From contig CAIQJF010000098.1 in assembly GCA_903872075.1 (NCBI GenBank), positions 32,326-96,325 of the forward strand: a stretch of DNA of 64,000 nucleotides, written 5' to 3'. This DNA comes from an uncultured Caulobacteraceae bacterium (GTDB taxonomy: Bacteria; Pseudomonadota; Alphaproteobacteria; Caulobacterales; Caulobacteraceae). The position numbers and the translations under genes are program-made. This document shows, piece by piece, positions 17,009 through 26,258 of the stretch (its first letter is position 1; each line of letters begins with the position of its first letter). The notes beneath the pieces are model-generated. The model worked only from the letters and a program-made list of their open reading frames with translations, had not been told where the DNA came from and ran no database searches.

Positions 17009-17307
17009 AACACACCATTCAGGTGCTACAGTCGGGGACGTTCAAGGTCTGGTTTGCCGGCCTGCGCGATCGTCTGGCTCGCAAACGGATACTGGTTCGC
17101 ATTGGCCGGCTTGAGCGCGGTCTGTTTGGCGATGTCAAACTCGTCGGCGGCGGAGTCTCGGAACTGAGGATCGATCACGGTCCAGGCTACCGGCTCTACC
17201 TGGTCCGCCGCCGGGCGACTGTCGTGATTCTGCTCTGCGGCGGCGACAAGAGCAGCCAGACTCGGGACATCGAGACCGCGAGACGAATGATCGGAGACTT
17301 GCCGTGA
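17005..17307 (+). CDS. RelE/ParE-superfamily (HigB-type) addiction toxin
   Basis: This 100-residue protein matches the short addiction-module killer family: a Thr/Phe-rich first strand (TFKVWFAGLRDRLARKRILVRIGRLERG), the core LVGGGVSELRIDHGPGYRLYLVRRRATVVILLCGGDKSSQTRDIETARRM, and the usual length. RelE/HigB toxins cut mRNA on the ribosome, whereas ParE members poison gyrase; this subtype is usually grouped with HigB-like killers. The toxin gene precedes the antitoxin gene, as in higBA, and overlaps it by GTGA. Confidence 0.88.
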   Translation: MEHTIQVLQSGTFKVWFAGLRDRLARKRILVRIGRLERGLFGDVKLVGGGVSELRIDHGPGYRLYLVRRRATVVILLCGGDKSSQTRDIETARRMIGDLP

Positions 17308-17606
17308 GCAGAACGACGACCGAATTCACGCCCTGGGACGCCGCTGACGACCTCGCGACGGACGAGGATGTTGCCGATTATCTGGCGGCGGCATTCGAGA
17401 CCGGCGATCTTTCCGATGTGACCCACGCCCTGGCGACCATCGCGCGGGCGAGGGGAATGACTGACACGGCGCGCGACGCCGGGCTGGCGCGGGGTTCGCT
17501 CTACAAGGCTGTCGGCGAGGGAGCCAATCCGACACTGGGGACTTTGCTCGCGCTGCTGAACGCACTCAATGTGACACTGACGATCAAGCCCAAGCTCGCG
17601 GCCTGA
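17304..17606 (+). CDS. HigA-type addiction-module antidote protein
   Basis: This 100-residue protein starts at a GTG overlapping the toxin stop. It has the antidote pattern: TPWDAADDLATDEDVADYLAAAFETGD at the N-terminus, then a Cro/C1-type helix-turn-helix (MTDTARDAGLARGSLYKAVGEGANPTLGTLLALLNALN). It should bind and neutralise the toxin at 17005-17307 and repress the operon. The close coupling and correct lengths indicate a complete module. Confidence 0.88.
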   Translation: MSRTTTEFTPWDAADDLATDEDVADYLAAAFETGDLSDVTHALATIARARGMTDTARDAGLARGSLYKAVGEGANPTLGTLLALLNALNVTLTIKPKLAA

Positions 17607-17658
17607 GGCGCCGACCCGCTTCCCCTTCCCGCCCCATTGGGCGAAGGTGGCGGAACAC

Positions 17659-18165
17659 ATGACGAACGCGATTCGCATTCTGGGGCTCGATCCGGGGCTG
17701 CGCCGCACCGGCTGGGGCGTGGTGGCGGTCGACGGCGCGCGCCTCATCCACATCGCCCACGGTGTCATCGCCCCGCCCGACACCCAGCCCCTGGCCCAGC
17801 GCCTGCTGTTCCTGTTCGACGCGGTCACCGACATCATCGCCCTCCACGGGCCCCACGAGGCGGCGGTGGAGGAGACCTTTATGAACACCAACCCCGCCTC
17901 GACCCTCAAACTCGGTCACGCGCGCGCCGCGGTGATGATCGCCCCGGCCAAGGCGGGCCTCAGCGTCGCCGAATACGCCGCCAAGGTGGTCAAGAAGGCC
18001 GTGGTCGGCACAGGCGGCGCCGACAAGGATCAGGTCGCCTTCATGATCGCCCGCATCCTGCCGACCGCCGGCGGCCCCACCGCCGACGCCGCCGACGCCC
18101 TGGCCGTGGCCATCGCCCACGCTCATGCGCGCACCGCGCGAAAGCGCCTGGAGCGCGCCGCGTGA
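17659..18165 (+). CDS. ruvC: crossover junction endodeoxyribonuclease RuvC
   Basis: This 168-residue Holliday-junction resolvase begins [16 protein letters not shown], which holds the first catalytic Asp. [11 protein letters not shown] carries the Glu, and [14 protein letters not shown] carries the C-terminal acidic/His cluster. It cleaves the junction moved by RuvAB during recombinational repair. The ATG at 17659 is chosen; a GTG at 17647 would add four residues. Its stop overlaps the ruvA GTG start. Confidence 0.96.
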   Translation: MTNAIRILGLDPGLRRTGWGVVAVDGARLIHIAHGVIAPPDTQPLAQRLLFLFDAVTDIIALHGPHEAAVEETFMNTNPASTLKLGHARAAVMIAPAKAGLSVAEYAAKVVKKAVVGTGGADKDQVAFMIARILPTAGGPTADAADALAVAIAHAHARTARKRLERAA

Positions 18166-18779
18166 TCGGCCGCCTGCGCGGGCTGGTCGCCGAGGTGGCC
18201 GAGGAGGATGTGCTCATCGACGTGGGCGGGGTGGGCTATGTCGTCCGCTGCGGCGCGCGCACGCTTGGCCGCCTGCCTGCGCCCGGCGATGAGGCCTTGT
18301 TGCATGTGGAGACCCAGTGGTCGGAGGCCCAGGGCCCGCGCCTCTATGGCTTCCTCACCCGCGAGGAGCGCCGCGCCTTCGTCATGCTCCAGGCCATCCA
18401 GGGCGTCGGCCCCAAGGCGGCCCTGGGCGTGCTCGACGTGCTCTCGCCGCCGGAACTGGCCGCCGCCGTCGCCCGCGAGGACAAGGCGGCCGTCGCCCGC
18501 GCCAATGGCGTCGGTCCAAAGCTCGCCCTGCGCATCATCGTCGAACTGAAGGACAAGCCGATCGCGGATGGCCTGGTCGCCGGCGGGCTCGCGACGACGG
18601 GCGCCGCGCCCGCCCCGCCGCCCGTCTCCGCGGCCGGCGACGCCGTCGCCGCTCTCATGGGTCTGGGCGTGGCCGAAGTTGCCGCCCGCCGCGTCGTGGA
18701 TCAGGCCGTGATCCGCCTGGGCGAGGACGCCGGCGAAGGCGCCCTCATCAAGGCCGCCCTGCAGGAGCTTGGCCGGTGA
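18162..18779 (+). CDS. ruvA: Holliday junction branch migration protein RuvA
   Basis: This 205-residue protein has domain I with [28 protein letters not shown] and the acidic pin region ([13 protein letters not shown]). The tandem helix-hairpin-helix segments are [19 protein letters not shown] and [19 protein letters not shown]. After a Pro/Ala-rich linker, domain III binds RuvB. RuvA tetramers hold the four-way junction. The GTG start overlaps the ruvC stop, and the gene's own stop overlaps the ruvB GTG. Confidence 0.96.
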   Translation: MIGRLRGLVAEVAEEDVLIDVGGVGYVVRCGARTLGRLPAPGDEALLHVETQWSEAQGPRLYGFLTREERRAFVMLQAIQGVGPKAALGVLDVLSPPELAAAVAREDKAAVARANGVGPKLALRIIVELKDKPIADGLVAGGLATTGAAPAPPPVSAAGDAVAALMGLGVAEVAARRVVDQAVIRLGEDAGEGALIKAALQELGR

Positions 18780-19819
18780 CTCGCCTGGTCTCGCCCGAAG
18801 CCGCGCCCATGGAGGCGCCCGACAAGGCCCTGCGGCCCCAGACCCTGGCCGAGTTCGTCGGTCAGGAGCAGTCCAAGGCCAATCTTCGCGTGTTCATCGA
18901 CGCCGCTCGCGGCCGGGGCGAGGCTCTCGATCACGTCCTGCTGTTCGGGCCCCCGGGCCTGGGCAAGACCACCCTGGCCCAGATCGTCGCCCGCGAACTG
19001 GGGGTGAACTTCCGCGCCACCTCCGGCCCGGTCCTGGCCAAGGCCGGCGACCTCGCCGCCATCCTCACCAATCTCGAACCCAACGACGTGCTGTTCATCG
19101 ACGAGATCCACCGCCTGGCCGCCAATGTGGAGGAGATCCTCTATCCGGCCATGGAGGACCACGCCCTGGACCTGATGATCGGCGAGGGCCCCTCGGCCCG
19201 CTCGATCCGCATCGACCTGGCCCCCTTCACCCTGGTGGCCGCCACCACCCGCGCCGGCCTGCTGGCTACACCGCTACGCGACCGCTTCGGCATCCCCATC
19301 CGGCTGGAGTTCTACACGCCGGACGAGCTTCAGAGAGTGCTCACGCAGGCCGGCCGCAAGATGGGGCTGAACCTCGCCGCCGACGGCGCCGCCGAGATCG
19401 CCCACCGCGCCCGGGGCACGCCCCGCGTCGCCGGGCGCCTGCTGCGCCGGGTGCGCGACTTCGCCGCCGCAGAGGACGCAGTCGTCATCGACCGGCTCTG
19501 CGCCGCGCGGGGCCTGGCCCGGCTGGAGGTGGACGCCGCCGGCCTAGATTCCCTCGATCGCCGCTACCTGCGCGCCCTGATCGACAACTATGGCGGCGGC
19601 CCGGCCGGGGTGGAGACCCTGGCCTACGCCATCGCCGAAGCCCGGGATTCCGTCGAGGACGTGATCGAGCCTTTCCTTATGCAGCAGGGCTTCATCCAGC
19701 GCACGCCGCGCGGCCGCCTGGCCTGCGCCAAGGCCTGGAGCCATCTGGGCCTGACGCCGCCCGCCGCCCCGCCGGGCCTGGGCGGTCAGCCGACACTCTT
19801 CGACGAGGACGAGGTTTAG
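18776..19819 (+). CDS. ruvB: Holliday junction branch migration ATPase RuvB
   Basis: This 347-residue AAA+ motor has [13 protein letters not shown], Walker [12 protein letters not shown], Walker [11 protein letters not shown], sensor 1 ([11 protein letters not shown]) and the arginine finger region PLRDRFG. The C-terminal winged helix ends FIQRTPRGR. It pumps DNA through the RuvA-junction complex. The GTG start overlaps the ruvA stop, completing a ruvCAB operon. A further gene starts 4 bases after its stop. Confidence 0.97.
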   Translation: MTRLVSPEAAPMEAPDKALRPQTLAEFVGQEQSKANLRVFIDAARGRGEALDHVLLFGPPGLGKTTLAQIVARELGVNFRATSGPVLAKAGDLAAILTNLEPNDVLFIDEIHRLAANVEEILYPAMEDHALDLMIGEGPSARSIRIDLAPFTLVAATTRAGLLATPLRDRFGIPIRLEFYTPDELQRVLTQAGRKMGLNLAADGAAEIAHRARGTPRVAGRLLRRVRDFAAAEDAVVIDRLCAARGLARLEVDAAGLDSLDRRYLRALIDNYGGGPAGVETLAYAIAEARDSVEDVIEPFLMQQGFIQRTPRGRLACAKAWSHLGLTPPAAPPGLGGQPTLFDEDEV

Positions 19820-19823
19820 GCCC

Positions 19824-20327
19824 GTGAGTACGCCGACCTGGAGCCGCCGCCCCTTCATCGGGTCCCTGCCCAAAGGGTTCCGCTCAAGCCTGCCCGCGGC
19901 GGAGGCCCTGGTCGGGCTAGGGACCTTGCTGGCGTCGCCGGACATCGAGGGATCGACCGAGGGCGACACAGCCTGGCTGCGACCGAAGGGCGGACTGCAA
20001 CCGCCCGCGGTGACCCTGAAGCTCAAGGTCGTCGACGCCTCCGACGGCGCGAAGATCGAATGTCGGTTCGACGCCAGCAAATGGGACGCGATCGATCTGT
20101 GGATCTACGCCCTGGTGGCCGCGGTCGGTTTCGAGGTCGCGGCGGCGTGGTTCAGCGGTCGCCTCGCCATGCTGGGTAAGGATATGTTGAGCTCGGTGAC
20201 GCCCCTCGCCATCGCGGGCCTGGCGACGCTCTCGACCGGCCACTATGCCTTCCGCCGCTGGCGCCAGTCGGTTCGCAACCGCCTGTTCGACCGCGCCGTG
20301 ATTGCGCTCGGGGTCCCCATCTCATGA
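19824..20327 (+). CDS. hypothetical membrane protein in the ruv-tol operon
   Basis: This 167-residue protein has a Ser/Pro/Gly-rich cytoplasmic N-terminus, a beta-rich segment (AVTLKLKVVDASDGAKIECRF) and two probable membrane helices (DLWIYALVAAVGFEVAAAWF and SVTPLAIAGLATLSTGHYAF). I recognise no family. The GTG start lies 4 bases after ruvB, and its stop overlaps the ybgC ATG, so it is clearly part of the operon and may act in envelope biology with Tol. Confidence 0.75.
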   Translation: MSTPTWSRRPFIGSLPKGFRSSLPAAEALVGLGTLLASPDIEGSTEGDTAWLRPKGGLQPPAVTLKLKVVDASDGAKIECRFDASKWDAIDLWIYALVAAVGFEVAAAWFSGRLAMLGKDMLSSVTPLAIAGLATLSTGHYAFRRWRQSVRNRLFDRAVIALGVPIS

Positions 20328-20779
20328 GCGACGCCCCGTCCGCAGGCCGCTTCGTGGGCCGCGAACACCGACTGGCCGTACGGGTCTACTACGAGGACAC
20401 CGACTTCACCGGCGTGGTCTACCACGCCAACTATGTCCGCTATTTCGAGCGTGGCCGTTCCGACTTTCTGCGCCTCGCGGGGATAAGCCATAGCGACCTG
20501 CTGGAGCGCGAGGATCCGGGCGCTTTCGTGATCACCAAGCTCGCCATCGACTTCCGCAAGCCCGCCCGTATCGACGACGCCCTCGTGGTGGTCACCACCT
20601 ACGACACGATCAAAGGCCCCCGAATGTGGATCAGCCAGACCATCCGGCGCGGCGAGGATGTGATCGCCACGGCCCAGGTCGAGGCCGCCTGCATTCGCCC
20701 GGACGGCCGCCCGCGCCGCCCGCCGCCGGAGCTTTTGCAATCCCTTAACCCGCTGTTGATACCGGCGGCGGAGTCTTAG
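20324..20779 (+). CDS. ybgC: YbgC family acyl-CoA thioesterase
   Basis: This 151-residue hot-dog-fold enzyme has the active-site motif VYYEDTDFTGVVYHANYVRYFERGRSD with the catalytic Asp (EDTDFTG), then FVITKLAIDFRKPARIDD. YbgC hydrolyses short or acyl-carrier-linked thioesters and is the standard first gene of tol-pal loci. The ATG overlaps the upstream stop, and tolQ begins 30 bases downstream. Confidence 0.93.
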   Translation: MSDAPSAGRFVGREHRLAVRVYYEDTDFTGVVYHANYVRYFERGRSDFLRLAGISHSDLLEREDPGAFVITKLAIDFRKPARIDDALVVVTTYDTIKGPRMWISQTIRRGEDVIATAQVEAACIRPDGRPRRPPPELLQSLNPLLIPAAES

Positions 20780-20809
20780 ACCCCGTCGTTCCGACGCCAA
20801 GGGATCGCC

Positions 20810-21526
20810 ATGGAAGCCGCCGCCACGATCACCCCCGAGAGCTTCTCGCCAATCCACCTGTTCCTGCACGCCGACTGGGTGGTGAAGGGGGTGCTGGTGG
20901 GCCTGATCTTCGCCTCCCTGTGGTCCTGGGCCGTGATCATCGACAAGGCCATCCGCATCACGGCCCTCAACCGCGAGGCCGATCGCTTCGAGGATCAGGT
21001 GGGGTCGGGCCGCCCGCTCGAGGAGGTCGCCGCGGCGGCCGGCGAATCGCCCCGCCACGCCCTGCCCCGCATGTTGCAGGCCGCCCTGCGCGAATGGCGC
21101 GGCGCGCGCGACAAGGGCCTTCTCGCCGAGGGCCGCGAGGACGCCCAGGCGGCCTTCCTGGTCCAGCGCATCGACCGGGTGCTCGACTCTGCGGTGGCCC
21201 GGGAAAGTCAGCGCGTCGAGGAGGGGCTGGGGAGCCTCGCCATCGTCGCCACCGCATCGCCCTTCATAGGCCTGTTCGGCACCGTCTGGGGGATCATGAC
21301 CGCCTTCCAGGCCATCGCCATCCAGAAGAACACCAACCTCTCGGTGGTCGCCCCCTCGATCGCCCAGGCCCTGTTCGCCACGGCCGTGGGCCTCGCCGCG
21401 GCCATTCCCGCCTATATCGCCTACAACAAGTTCTCCACCGACGCGGGCAAGTACGCCGCCCGGCTCGAAGGCTTTGCAGACGATCTGGTGACGGCGATCC
21501 AGCGCCGTCTGGCCGAGCGGAAATAG
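20810..21526 (+). CDS. tolQ: Tol-Pal system proton channel subunit TolQ
   Basis: This 238-residue MotA/TolQ/ExbB protein has an N-terminal membrane helix (VVKGVLVGLIFASLWSWAVI), a cytoplasmic domain and two C-terminal helices (LAIVATASPFIGLFGTVWGIMTAF and SIAQALFATAVGLAAAIPAYIAY). TolQ with TolR uses the proton gradient to energise TolA, which constricts the outer membrane at division. It is in the standard order ybgC-tolQ-tolR-tolA-tolB. Confidence 0.95.
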   Translation: MEAAATITPESFSPIHLFLHADWVVKGVLVGLIFASLWSWAVIIDKAIRITALNREADRFEDQVGSGRPLEEVAAAAGESPRHALPRMLQAALREWRGARDKGLLAEGREDAQAAFLVQRIDRVLDSAVARESQRVEEGLGSLAIVATASPFIGLFGTVWGIMTAFQAIAIQKNTNLSVVAPSIAQALFATAVGLAAAIPAYIAYNKFSTDAGKYAARLEGFADDLVTAIQRRLAERK

Positions 21527-21530
21527 AGCC

Positions 21531-22043
21531 GTGGCGCTGGGAGCCCACGACGCCTTCGCCGCCGGCCGCCGCCGGGGTCGCGCCCGCCGCGGCCGGCGCG
21601 CCGCCCTGTCGGAAATCAATGTCACGCCCCTGGTGGACGTGATGCTGGTGCTGCTGATCATCTTCATGGTCTCCGCGCCGCTGCTCACCGTGGGCGTGCC
21701 GCTGGAGCTGCCCAAGACCGAGGCCTCGGCGGTGCAGGATCAGCAGCAGCCGATCACCGTTTCGGTGCGGGCCGATGGGCGCATCTTCATCAATGAGACC
21801 GAGACGCCCTTCGCCGGCCTCTCGCCGACCCTTCGCCAGATGGCCGGCGAGGCCTACGCCAAGCCCATCTACGTCCGCGCCGACGGCCGGGCGTCCTACG
21901 CCATGGTCGCCCAGGTCATGGCCAGCCTCTCGCAGTCGGGTTTTTCATCCATCGACCTGATCACCGACACTGGCGGCCCTTCCTCCGGCGCGGCCGCGGA
22001 CGCCAGGGCGCCCGGCGCGGGAGGCCCGGCGTCGCGCCGATGA
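21531..22043 (+). CDS. tolR: Tol-Pal system protein TolR
   Basis: This 170-residue ExbD/TolR protein has one N-terminal membrane helix, ALSEINVTPLVDVMLVLLIIF, whose Asp (VDVML) is the proton-path residue of the family. A periplasmic domain follows, with the usual VRADGRASYAMVAQVMASLSQSGFSSIDLIT. The start codon is GTG, 4 bases after tolQ. The C-terminal tail is Gly/Ala-rich. The stop overlaps the tolA ATG. Confidence 0.94.
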   Translation: MALGAHDAFAAGRRRGRARRGRRAALSEINVTPLVDVMLVLLIIFMVSAPLLTVGVPLELPKTEASAVQDQQQPITVSVRADGRIFINETETPFAGLSPTLRQMAGEAYAKPIYVRADGRASYAMVAQVMASLSQSGFSSIDLITDTGGPSSGAAADARAPGAGGPASRR

Positions 22044-22867
22044 CCGCTCAGGCCCGGCGGCAAGGCGACTCCCTGGCCCCGGCCTTCCTGGCCGCGGTCG
22101 CCTTGCACCTGGGGGTCTTCGCCCTGGCGGTCTTCCTCCGCCCGGCGGCGATCGCGCCCATGGGAACCGCCGTGCCGATCACCATCGTCACGCGCGGACC
22201 CACCACCGACTCCCGCGCCGCCGAGGCCGCGCCGGTGGCCCAGGCCGCCCAGACGGAGGCGCCGGTCCCTCAGGCCAAGGCTCCGGCCCCGCCGCCAACG
22301 CCCGCCCCGGCCCCGGCTCCGCCAAAGCCGGCGCCCGTCAAGGCTGTGAAGCCGGCCCCGGCTCCCGTCCCCACGCCCGCGCCCCAACCTCCGAATCCCC
22401 AGGTCAAACCCACCCCGGCGCCGCCGCGCCAGAGCCTCAACCTCGACGCCCTGGCCGCCAACATCGCCCGCACGACCAAGCCCTCGCCGCCTCGCCCGGC
22501 CTCGGGCGCCCGAGGCCCGACCCGCGCCGAGACCGCCACCGAGGCCCGCGTCGACGCCGGCACGGGCGTGTCTCAGAGCGACATCGCCGGCCTGTCGCAA
22601 CTTCTGGAGCGGCTGTGGAACCCCAACTGCAACGCCACCGGGGGCGAGGGCGTTGTCATCCCGGTGAAGTTCACGGTGAGCTACGATGGCCGTGTCACCG
22701 GCCGCATCACCGAAGGCGGTCGCGAAACCTCGTCCAACCCCGTCATCGCCACGGCGGCGCGGCGGGCCATCGACGCCATCCACCAGGCCGAGCCCTATGG
22801 CGCGGTCTACCGCGGCCAGACGTTCACGGTAAACTTCGACGCCAAGACGGCGTGCGCGAATCGCTAG
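22040..22867 (+). CDS. tolA: Tol-Pal system protein TolA
   Basis: This 275-residue protein has one N-terminal membrane helix ([20 protein letters not shown]), a long Pro/Ala/Lys linker (residues about 55-145) in place of the long helical domain of enterobacterial TolA, and a TonB_C-like C-terminal domain with [13 protein letters not shown] and [15 protein letters not shown]. It links inner and outer membranes by binding TolB/Pal. Identity rests mainly on position and architecture. It overlaps tolR by ATGA. Confidence 0.88.
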   Translation: MTAQARRQGDSLAPAFLAAVALHLGVFALAVFLRPAAIAPMGTAVPITIVTRGPTTDSRAAEAAPVAQAAQTEAPVPQAKAPAPPPTPAPAPAPPKPAPVKAVKPAPAPVPTPAPQPPNPQVKPTPAPPRQSLNLDALAANIARTTKPSPPRPASGARGPTRAETATEARVDAGTGVSQSDIAGLSQLLERLWNPNCNATGGEGVVIPVKFTVSYDGRVTGRITEGGRETSSNPVIATAARRAIDAIHQAEPYGAVYRGQTFTVNFDAKTACANR

Positions 22868-22877
22868 GACAGCCCTG

Positions 22878-24176
22878 ATGCGTTCATGGATCAAAGCTCT
22901 CGCCATCGGCCTTGCCCTGATGGGCGGCGCCGTCGCGGGCCCGGCCGCCGCCGAGATCGTCATCAACGTCGACCAGGGCGCGACCCAGCCCCTGCCCATC
23001 GCCGTGCCGGTCTTCAAAGGGCCTGCCGCGGCCGCGACCCAGATCCAGCAGGTGATCGCCGCCGACCTTGCCCGCTCGGGCCTGTTCCGCCCCCTCGATC
23101 AGGCGACATTTCCGGCGGCGACGCTGGACGTGAACGCACCGCCTGTGTTCGATAGCTGGAAGGCGATCAGCGCGCAGGGCCTGCTGACCGGTCAGGTGAC
23201 CATCGACAACGACGGCCACATGCGCGTCGATTTCAGGCTGTGGGACGTCTATGCGGGCGACCAGCTGCTGGGCCTGCAGTTCTCCTCCAACCCCGACAAC
23301 TGGCGCCGCGTGGCCCACAAGATCGCCGACGCGGTCTATGAGAAGCTCACCGGCGAGCAGGGCTATTTCGACACCAAGGTCGTCTTCGCCGCCGAGAGCG
23401 GGACGCGCGGCAAGATGGTCCGCCGCCTGCAGGTCATGGACCAAGACGGCGCCAACCCCGTCTATCTCACCGACGGCTCCTATCAGGTGTTCTTCCCGCA
23501 CTTCTCGGGCAGCACCCAGGAGGTCACCTACATGGCCCTGCGGCCCACGGGCTCGACAGTGTATCTGCTCAACACCGCCACACGCCGGCAGGAGGCCCTC
23601 GGCCACTTCCCAGGCATGGTCTTCGCCCCGCGGTTTTCGCCCGATGGCGGCAAGGTCGTCTTCTCGGCCGAGAAGGACGGCAACACCGACGTCTATGTGA
23701 TGAACCTGGCCAGCCGCCAGGCGACCCGTCTGACCACCGATCCGGGAATCGACACCTCGCCGGGATTCTCGCCGGACGGGGCGCAGATCGCGTTCAACTC
23801 CGACCGCGGCGGCTCGCCTCAGGTCTACGTGATGAACGCCGATGGCGCGAACGTCCACCGCATCTCCTTCGGGTCGGGGCGGTATACGACGCCGGTCTGG
23901 AGTCCGAACGGCAAGTGGATCGCCTTCACCAAACAGGAAGGCTCGGAATTCCACATCGGGATCATGAAGCCCGACGGTTCGGGCGAGAAACTGCTGACCA
24001 CCAGCTATCTCGACGAAGGACCCACCTGGGCGCCCAACAGCCGGGTGCTGATGTTCGCCCGCGACACCGGCTACGGCTCGCACCTGTGGACGGTGGATAT
24101 CTCTGGCCGTCTGCTGGCCCCGGCCGCCTACAATCTCGGGGCCTCGGACCCGTCCTGGTCCGCCCTGCTGCCCTGA
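22878..24176 (+). CDS. tolB: Tol-Pal system beta-propeller protein TolB
   Basis: This 432-residue periplasmic protein has a signal peptide, an N-terminal TolB_N domain (IEQV-type segment [18 protein letters not shown]), and a six-bladed propeller of WD40-like repeats. Visible repeats include [36 protein letters not shown] and [15 protein letters not shown]. TolB binds Pal and TolA. The expected downstream pal gene is not here; a serine hydrolase follows after 93 bases. Confidence 0.96.
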   Translation: MRSWIKALAIGLALMGGAVAGPAAAEIVINVDQGATQPLPIAVPVFKGPAAAATQIQQVIAADLARSGLFRPLDQATFPAATLDVNAPPVFDSWKAISAQGLLTGQVTIDNDGHMRVDFRLWDVYAGDQLLGLQFSSNPDNWRRVAHKIADAVYEKLTGEQGYFDTKVVFAAESGTRGKMVRRLQVMDQDGANPVYLTDGSYQVFFPHFSGSTQEVTYMALRPTGSTVYLLNTATRRQEALGHFPGMVFAPRFSPDGGKVVFSAEKDGNTDVYVMNLASRQATRLTTDPGIDTSPGFSPDGAQIAFNSDRGGSPQVYVMNADGANVHRISFGSGRYTTPVWSPNGKWIAFTKQEGSEFHIGIMKPDGSGEKLLTTSYLDEGPTWAPNSRVLMFARDTGYGSHLWTVDISGRLLAPAAYNLGASDPSWSALLP

Positions 24177-24269
24177 GCCCCCCGCCTGATCGACGCGCCT
24201 GACCAATCCTTAAGTTGTCCGGCGACCGGTTTTGACGCCTTCTCTCCAAGGGGAATGGAGGGACAGGGG

Positions 24270-26249
24270 ATGCAGATGATCCGCAAGGTCGTGGCGGCCG
24301 GCATGGCGGCCCTTGTGGTGCTGACCGGCGCTCCGGCGACCGCCCAGACGCCGCCCCCCGCCCAGCCCCCCATCCAGGCCCCCGTGCAGGCCGCCTTACA
24401 GCCGCTTGATCGCGCCAGGGTCGAGGCCTTCGTCGACGGCGCGGTGAGCCAGGCCATTCTTCGCGATCACATCGCCGGGGTGTCGGTGGCCGTTGTGGAC
24501 CGCTCGGGCGTGGTGCTCGCCAAGGCCTATGGTCAGGCCGGCGCCAATCCCACCCGTCCGGCCGGGCCGGACACCCTTTTTCGGGTCGGCTCAATCTCCA
24601 AGACGCCGGTCTGGATCGCCGTCATGCAACTGGTCGAGCAGGGCATGATTTCCCTGGACGATCCGATCAACGATCACTTGCCGCCGGACCTGAAAATCCC
24701 AGACGAGGGCTTCCGCGAGCCGATCCGCATTCGCCACCTGATGACCCATTCGGCGGGCTTCGAGGACTCGGTGCTCGGCGGCTTCTTCGTCCGCGACGCC
24801 GCCCACCTGACCAATCTCGAAACCTATCTCAGGACCCACCGCGTCCACCGCGTGCGCGAGCCGGGAACCCTGGCGGTCTATTCCAACTACGGCGCGGCCC
24901 TGGCCGGAGCGATGGTCGCCCATGTTACCGGCCAGCGCTGGGAGGACTACGTCGAACGGCACGTCCTGCGGCCGCTGGGCATGGCCGAGGCCACTTATCG
25001 CGAACCCTATTCGGTGGCGCAGGCCAATGCGGCCAATCTGGCCGCGCCGATCCCAGCGGCCGCTCTGGCAAGACTTTCCTCCGGCTTCGACGTCAAGGCC
25101 GGAGCCCTGGAGCCGCAGGCCTTCGAATATATCGGCAACGTGGCGCCGGCGGGCGGCCTCTCGGCCAGCGCCCGGGACATGGCCGCCTATCTGCAAGCCC
25201 TGCTCGATCCGGCGCGGCTGCAGGCGGCGGGCGTCCTCAAGGCCACGAGCTTCGCGACCTTGCGCGAGCCGCTGTTCGCCAACACACCCGAGATGGGCTC
25301 CTGGCGCCATGGCTTCATGGACTTCTCCGTGATCCGCGGCCGGCCGGCCTTCGGCCACGGCGGGGACCTGATCTACCAGCACGCCACCCTTGAGATCTAT
25401 CCCGACGCCGGGATCGGCATCTTCGTCGCGGTGAACACACCCACCGGCATCCCGCTGCGCGATCACCTGCCGCAGGCCCTGCTGGCCGCCTTCGCCGGCC
25501 CGGCGAGTCCCCCTCCGCCCCGCGCGGCGGACGCCAAGGCCGAAGCCGCCAAGGTGGCGGGCGCCTACCGCAGCCTGCGGCGCCCCGCGTTCCGCACGGA
25601 ACGGGCGGTGCTGAGCCTGATCGGGGCCGGCGAGGTCAAGGCCATGCCCAACGGCGACATTATCGTGCCGCGCGGCGACCATACCGCGCGCTTCTATCCC
25701 ATCGGTCACGGCGTCTTCGCCGATGTGGCGAGTCCGGCCCGCATCGCCTTCCACGAGGTCGGCGGGCGGATGCTGCAGTTCGACCCTTACAGCGCCGGTC
25801 CGGCCGAGCGGATCGGCTTCTTCCAGGGCGCAATCTGGCTGTCGGCCTTGGCCGTCCTGGCCCTGTTCACAGCGATCTGGGGCATGGTCATGGGCGTCAG
25901 GCGCCTGTTCCGCCGCCGCGAGCCCGGGCGGGCGGCGGCCCTGGCGCTCGACGGCCTGTGCGCCGCATGGCTGATCGCCTTCGGGTTCGTCGGCGCCGGC
26001 ATGGCGGCCCTGGGCGACCAGAACAGCGCCGTCTTCGCCTATCCCGGGACCCTGCTGCCGGTCGGGCTCTGGGCCCTGCTTGCCGCCGCCCTGGCCACGC
26101 CCCTGGCGGCCCTGGCCGCGATCTTTCCGCTCAGACCGCATGACTGGAGCGCCTGGCGCTGGTCACGCCAGGGCGCCGCCTTCGTCGTGTTCGCAACCTT
26201 CGCGGTGACCCTGCAGGTCTGGGGCCTGCTCGGCTATTCCGGCTGGTAA
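24270..26249 (+). CDS. serine hydrolase (class C beta-lactamase fold) with membrane C-terminus
   Basis: This protein has about 659 residues. A signal peptide is followed by a Pro/Gln-rich stretch and a beta-lactamase/DD-peptidase domain with the nucleophile motif SISK (Ser near residue 108), YSN (Tyr near 204) and HGG (near 363). An extra beta domain (about 430-520) and four hydrophobic helices (about 525-659) follow. Such proteins are usually penicillin-binding-protein-like peptidases or esterases and are rarely true lactamases. The start at 24270 has GGAGG 8 bases upstream; an ATG at 24255 is also in frame. Confidence 0.86.
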   Translation: MQMIRKVVAAGMAALVVLTGAPATAQTPPPAQPPIQAPVQAALQPLDRARVEAFVDGAVSQAILRDHIAGVSVAVVDRSGVVLAKAYGQAGANPTRPAGPDTLFRVGSISKTPVWIAVMQLVEQGMISLDDPINDHLPPDLKIPDEGFREPIRIRHLMTHSAGFEDSVLGGFFVRDAAHLTNLETYLRTHRVHRVREPGTLAVYSNYGAALAGAMVAHVTGQRWEDYVERHVLRPLGMAEATYREPYSVAQANAANLAAPIPAAALARLSSGFDVKAGALEPQAFEYIGNVAPAGGLSASARDMAAYLQALLDPARLQAAGVLKATSFATLREPLFANTPEMGSWRHGFMDFSVIRGRPAFGHGGDLIYQHATLEIYPDAGIGIFVAVNTPTGIPLRDHLPQALLAAFAGPASPPPPRAADAKAEAAKVAGAYRSLRRPAFRTERAVLSLIGAGEVKAMPNGDIIVPRGDHTARFYPIGHGVFADVASPARIAFHEVGGRMLQFDPYSAGPAERIGFFQGAIWLSALAVLALFTAIWGMVMGVRRLFRRREPGRAAALALDGLCAAWLIAFGFVGAGMAALGDQNSAVFAYPGTLLPVGLWALLAAALATPLAALAAIFPLRPHDWSAWRWSRQGAAFVVFATFAVTLQVWGLLGYSGW

Positions 26250-26258
26250 GCCCGCCCC

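Noticed and set aside
16788..17018. Reading the CCTGCC array as a coding repeat on the minus strand
   Set aside because: The 10/11-base alternation breaks any constant reading frame, so the periodicity is not that of a protein repeat.
20243..21715. 490-codon minus-strand frame across ybgC-tolQ-tolR
   Set aside because: Antisense shadow of conserved genes; Gly/Arg/His-rich with no family features.
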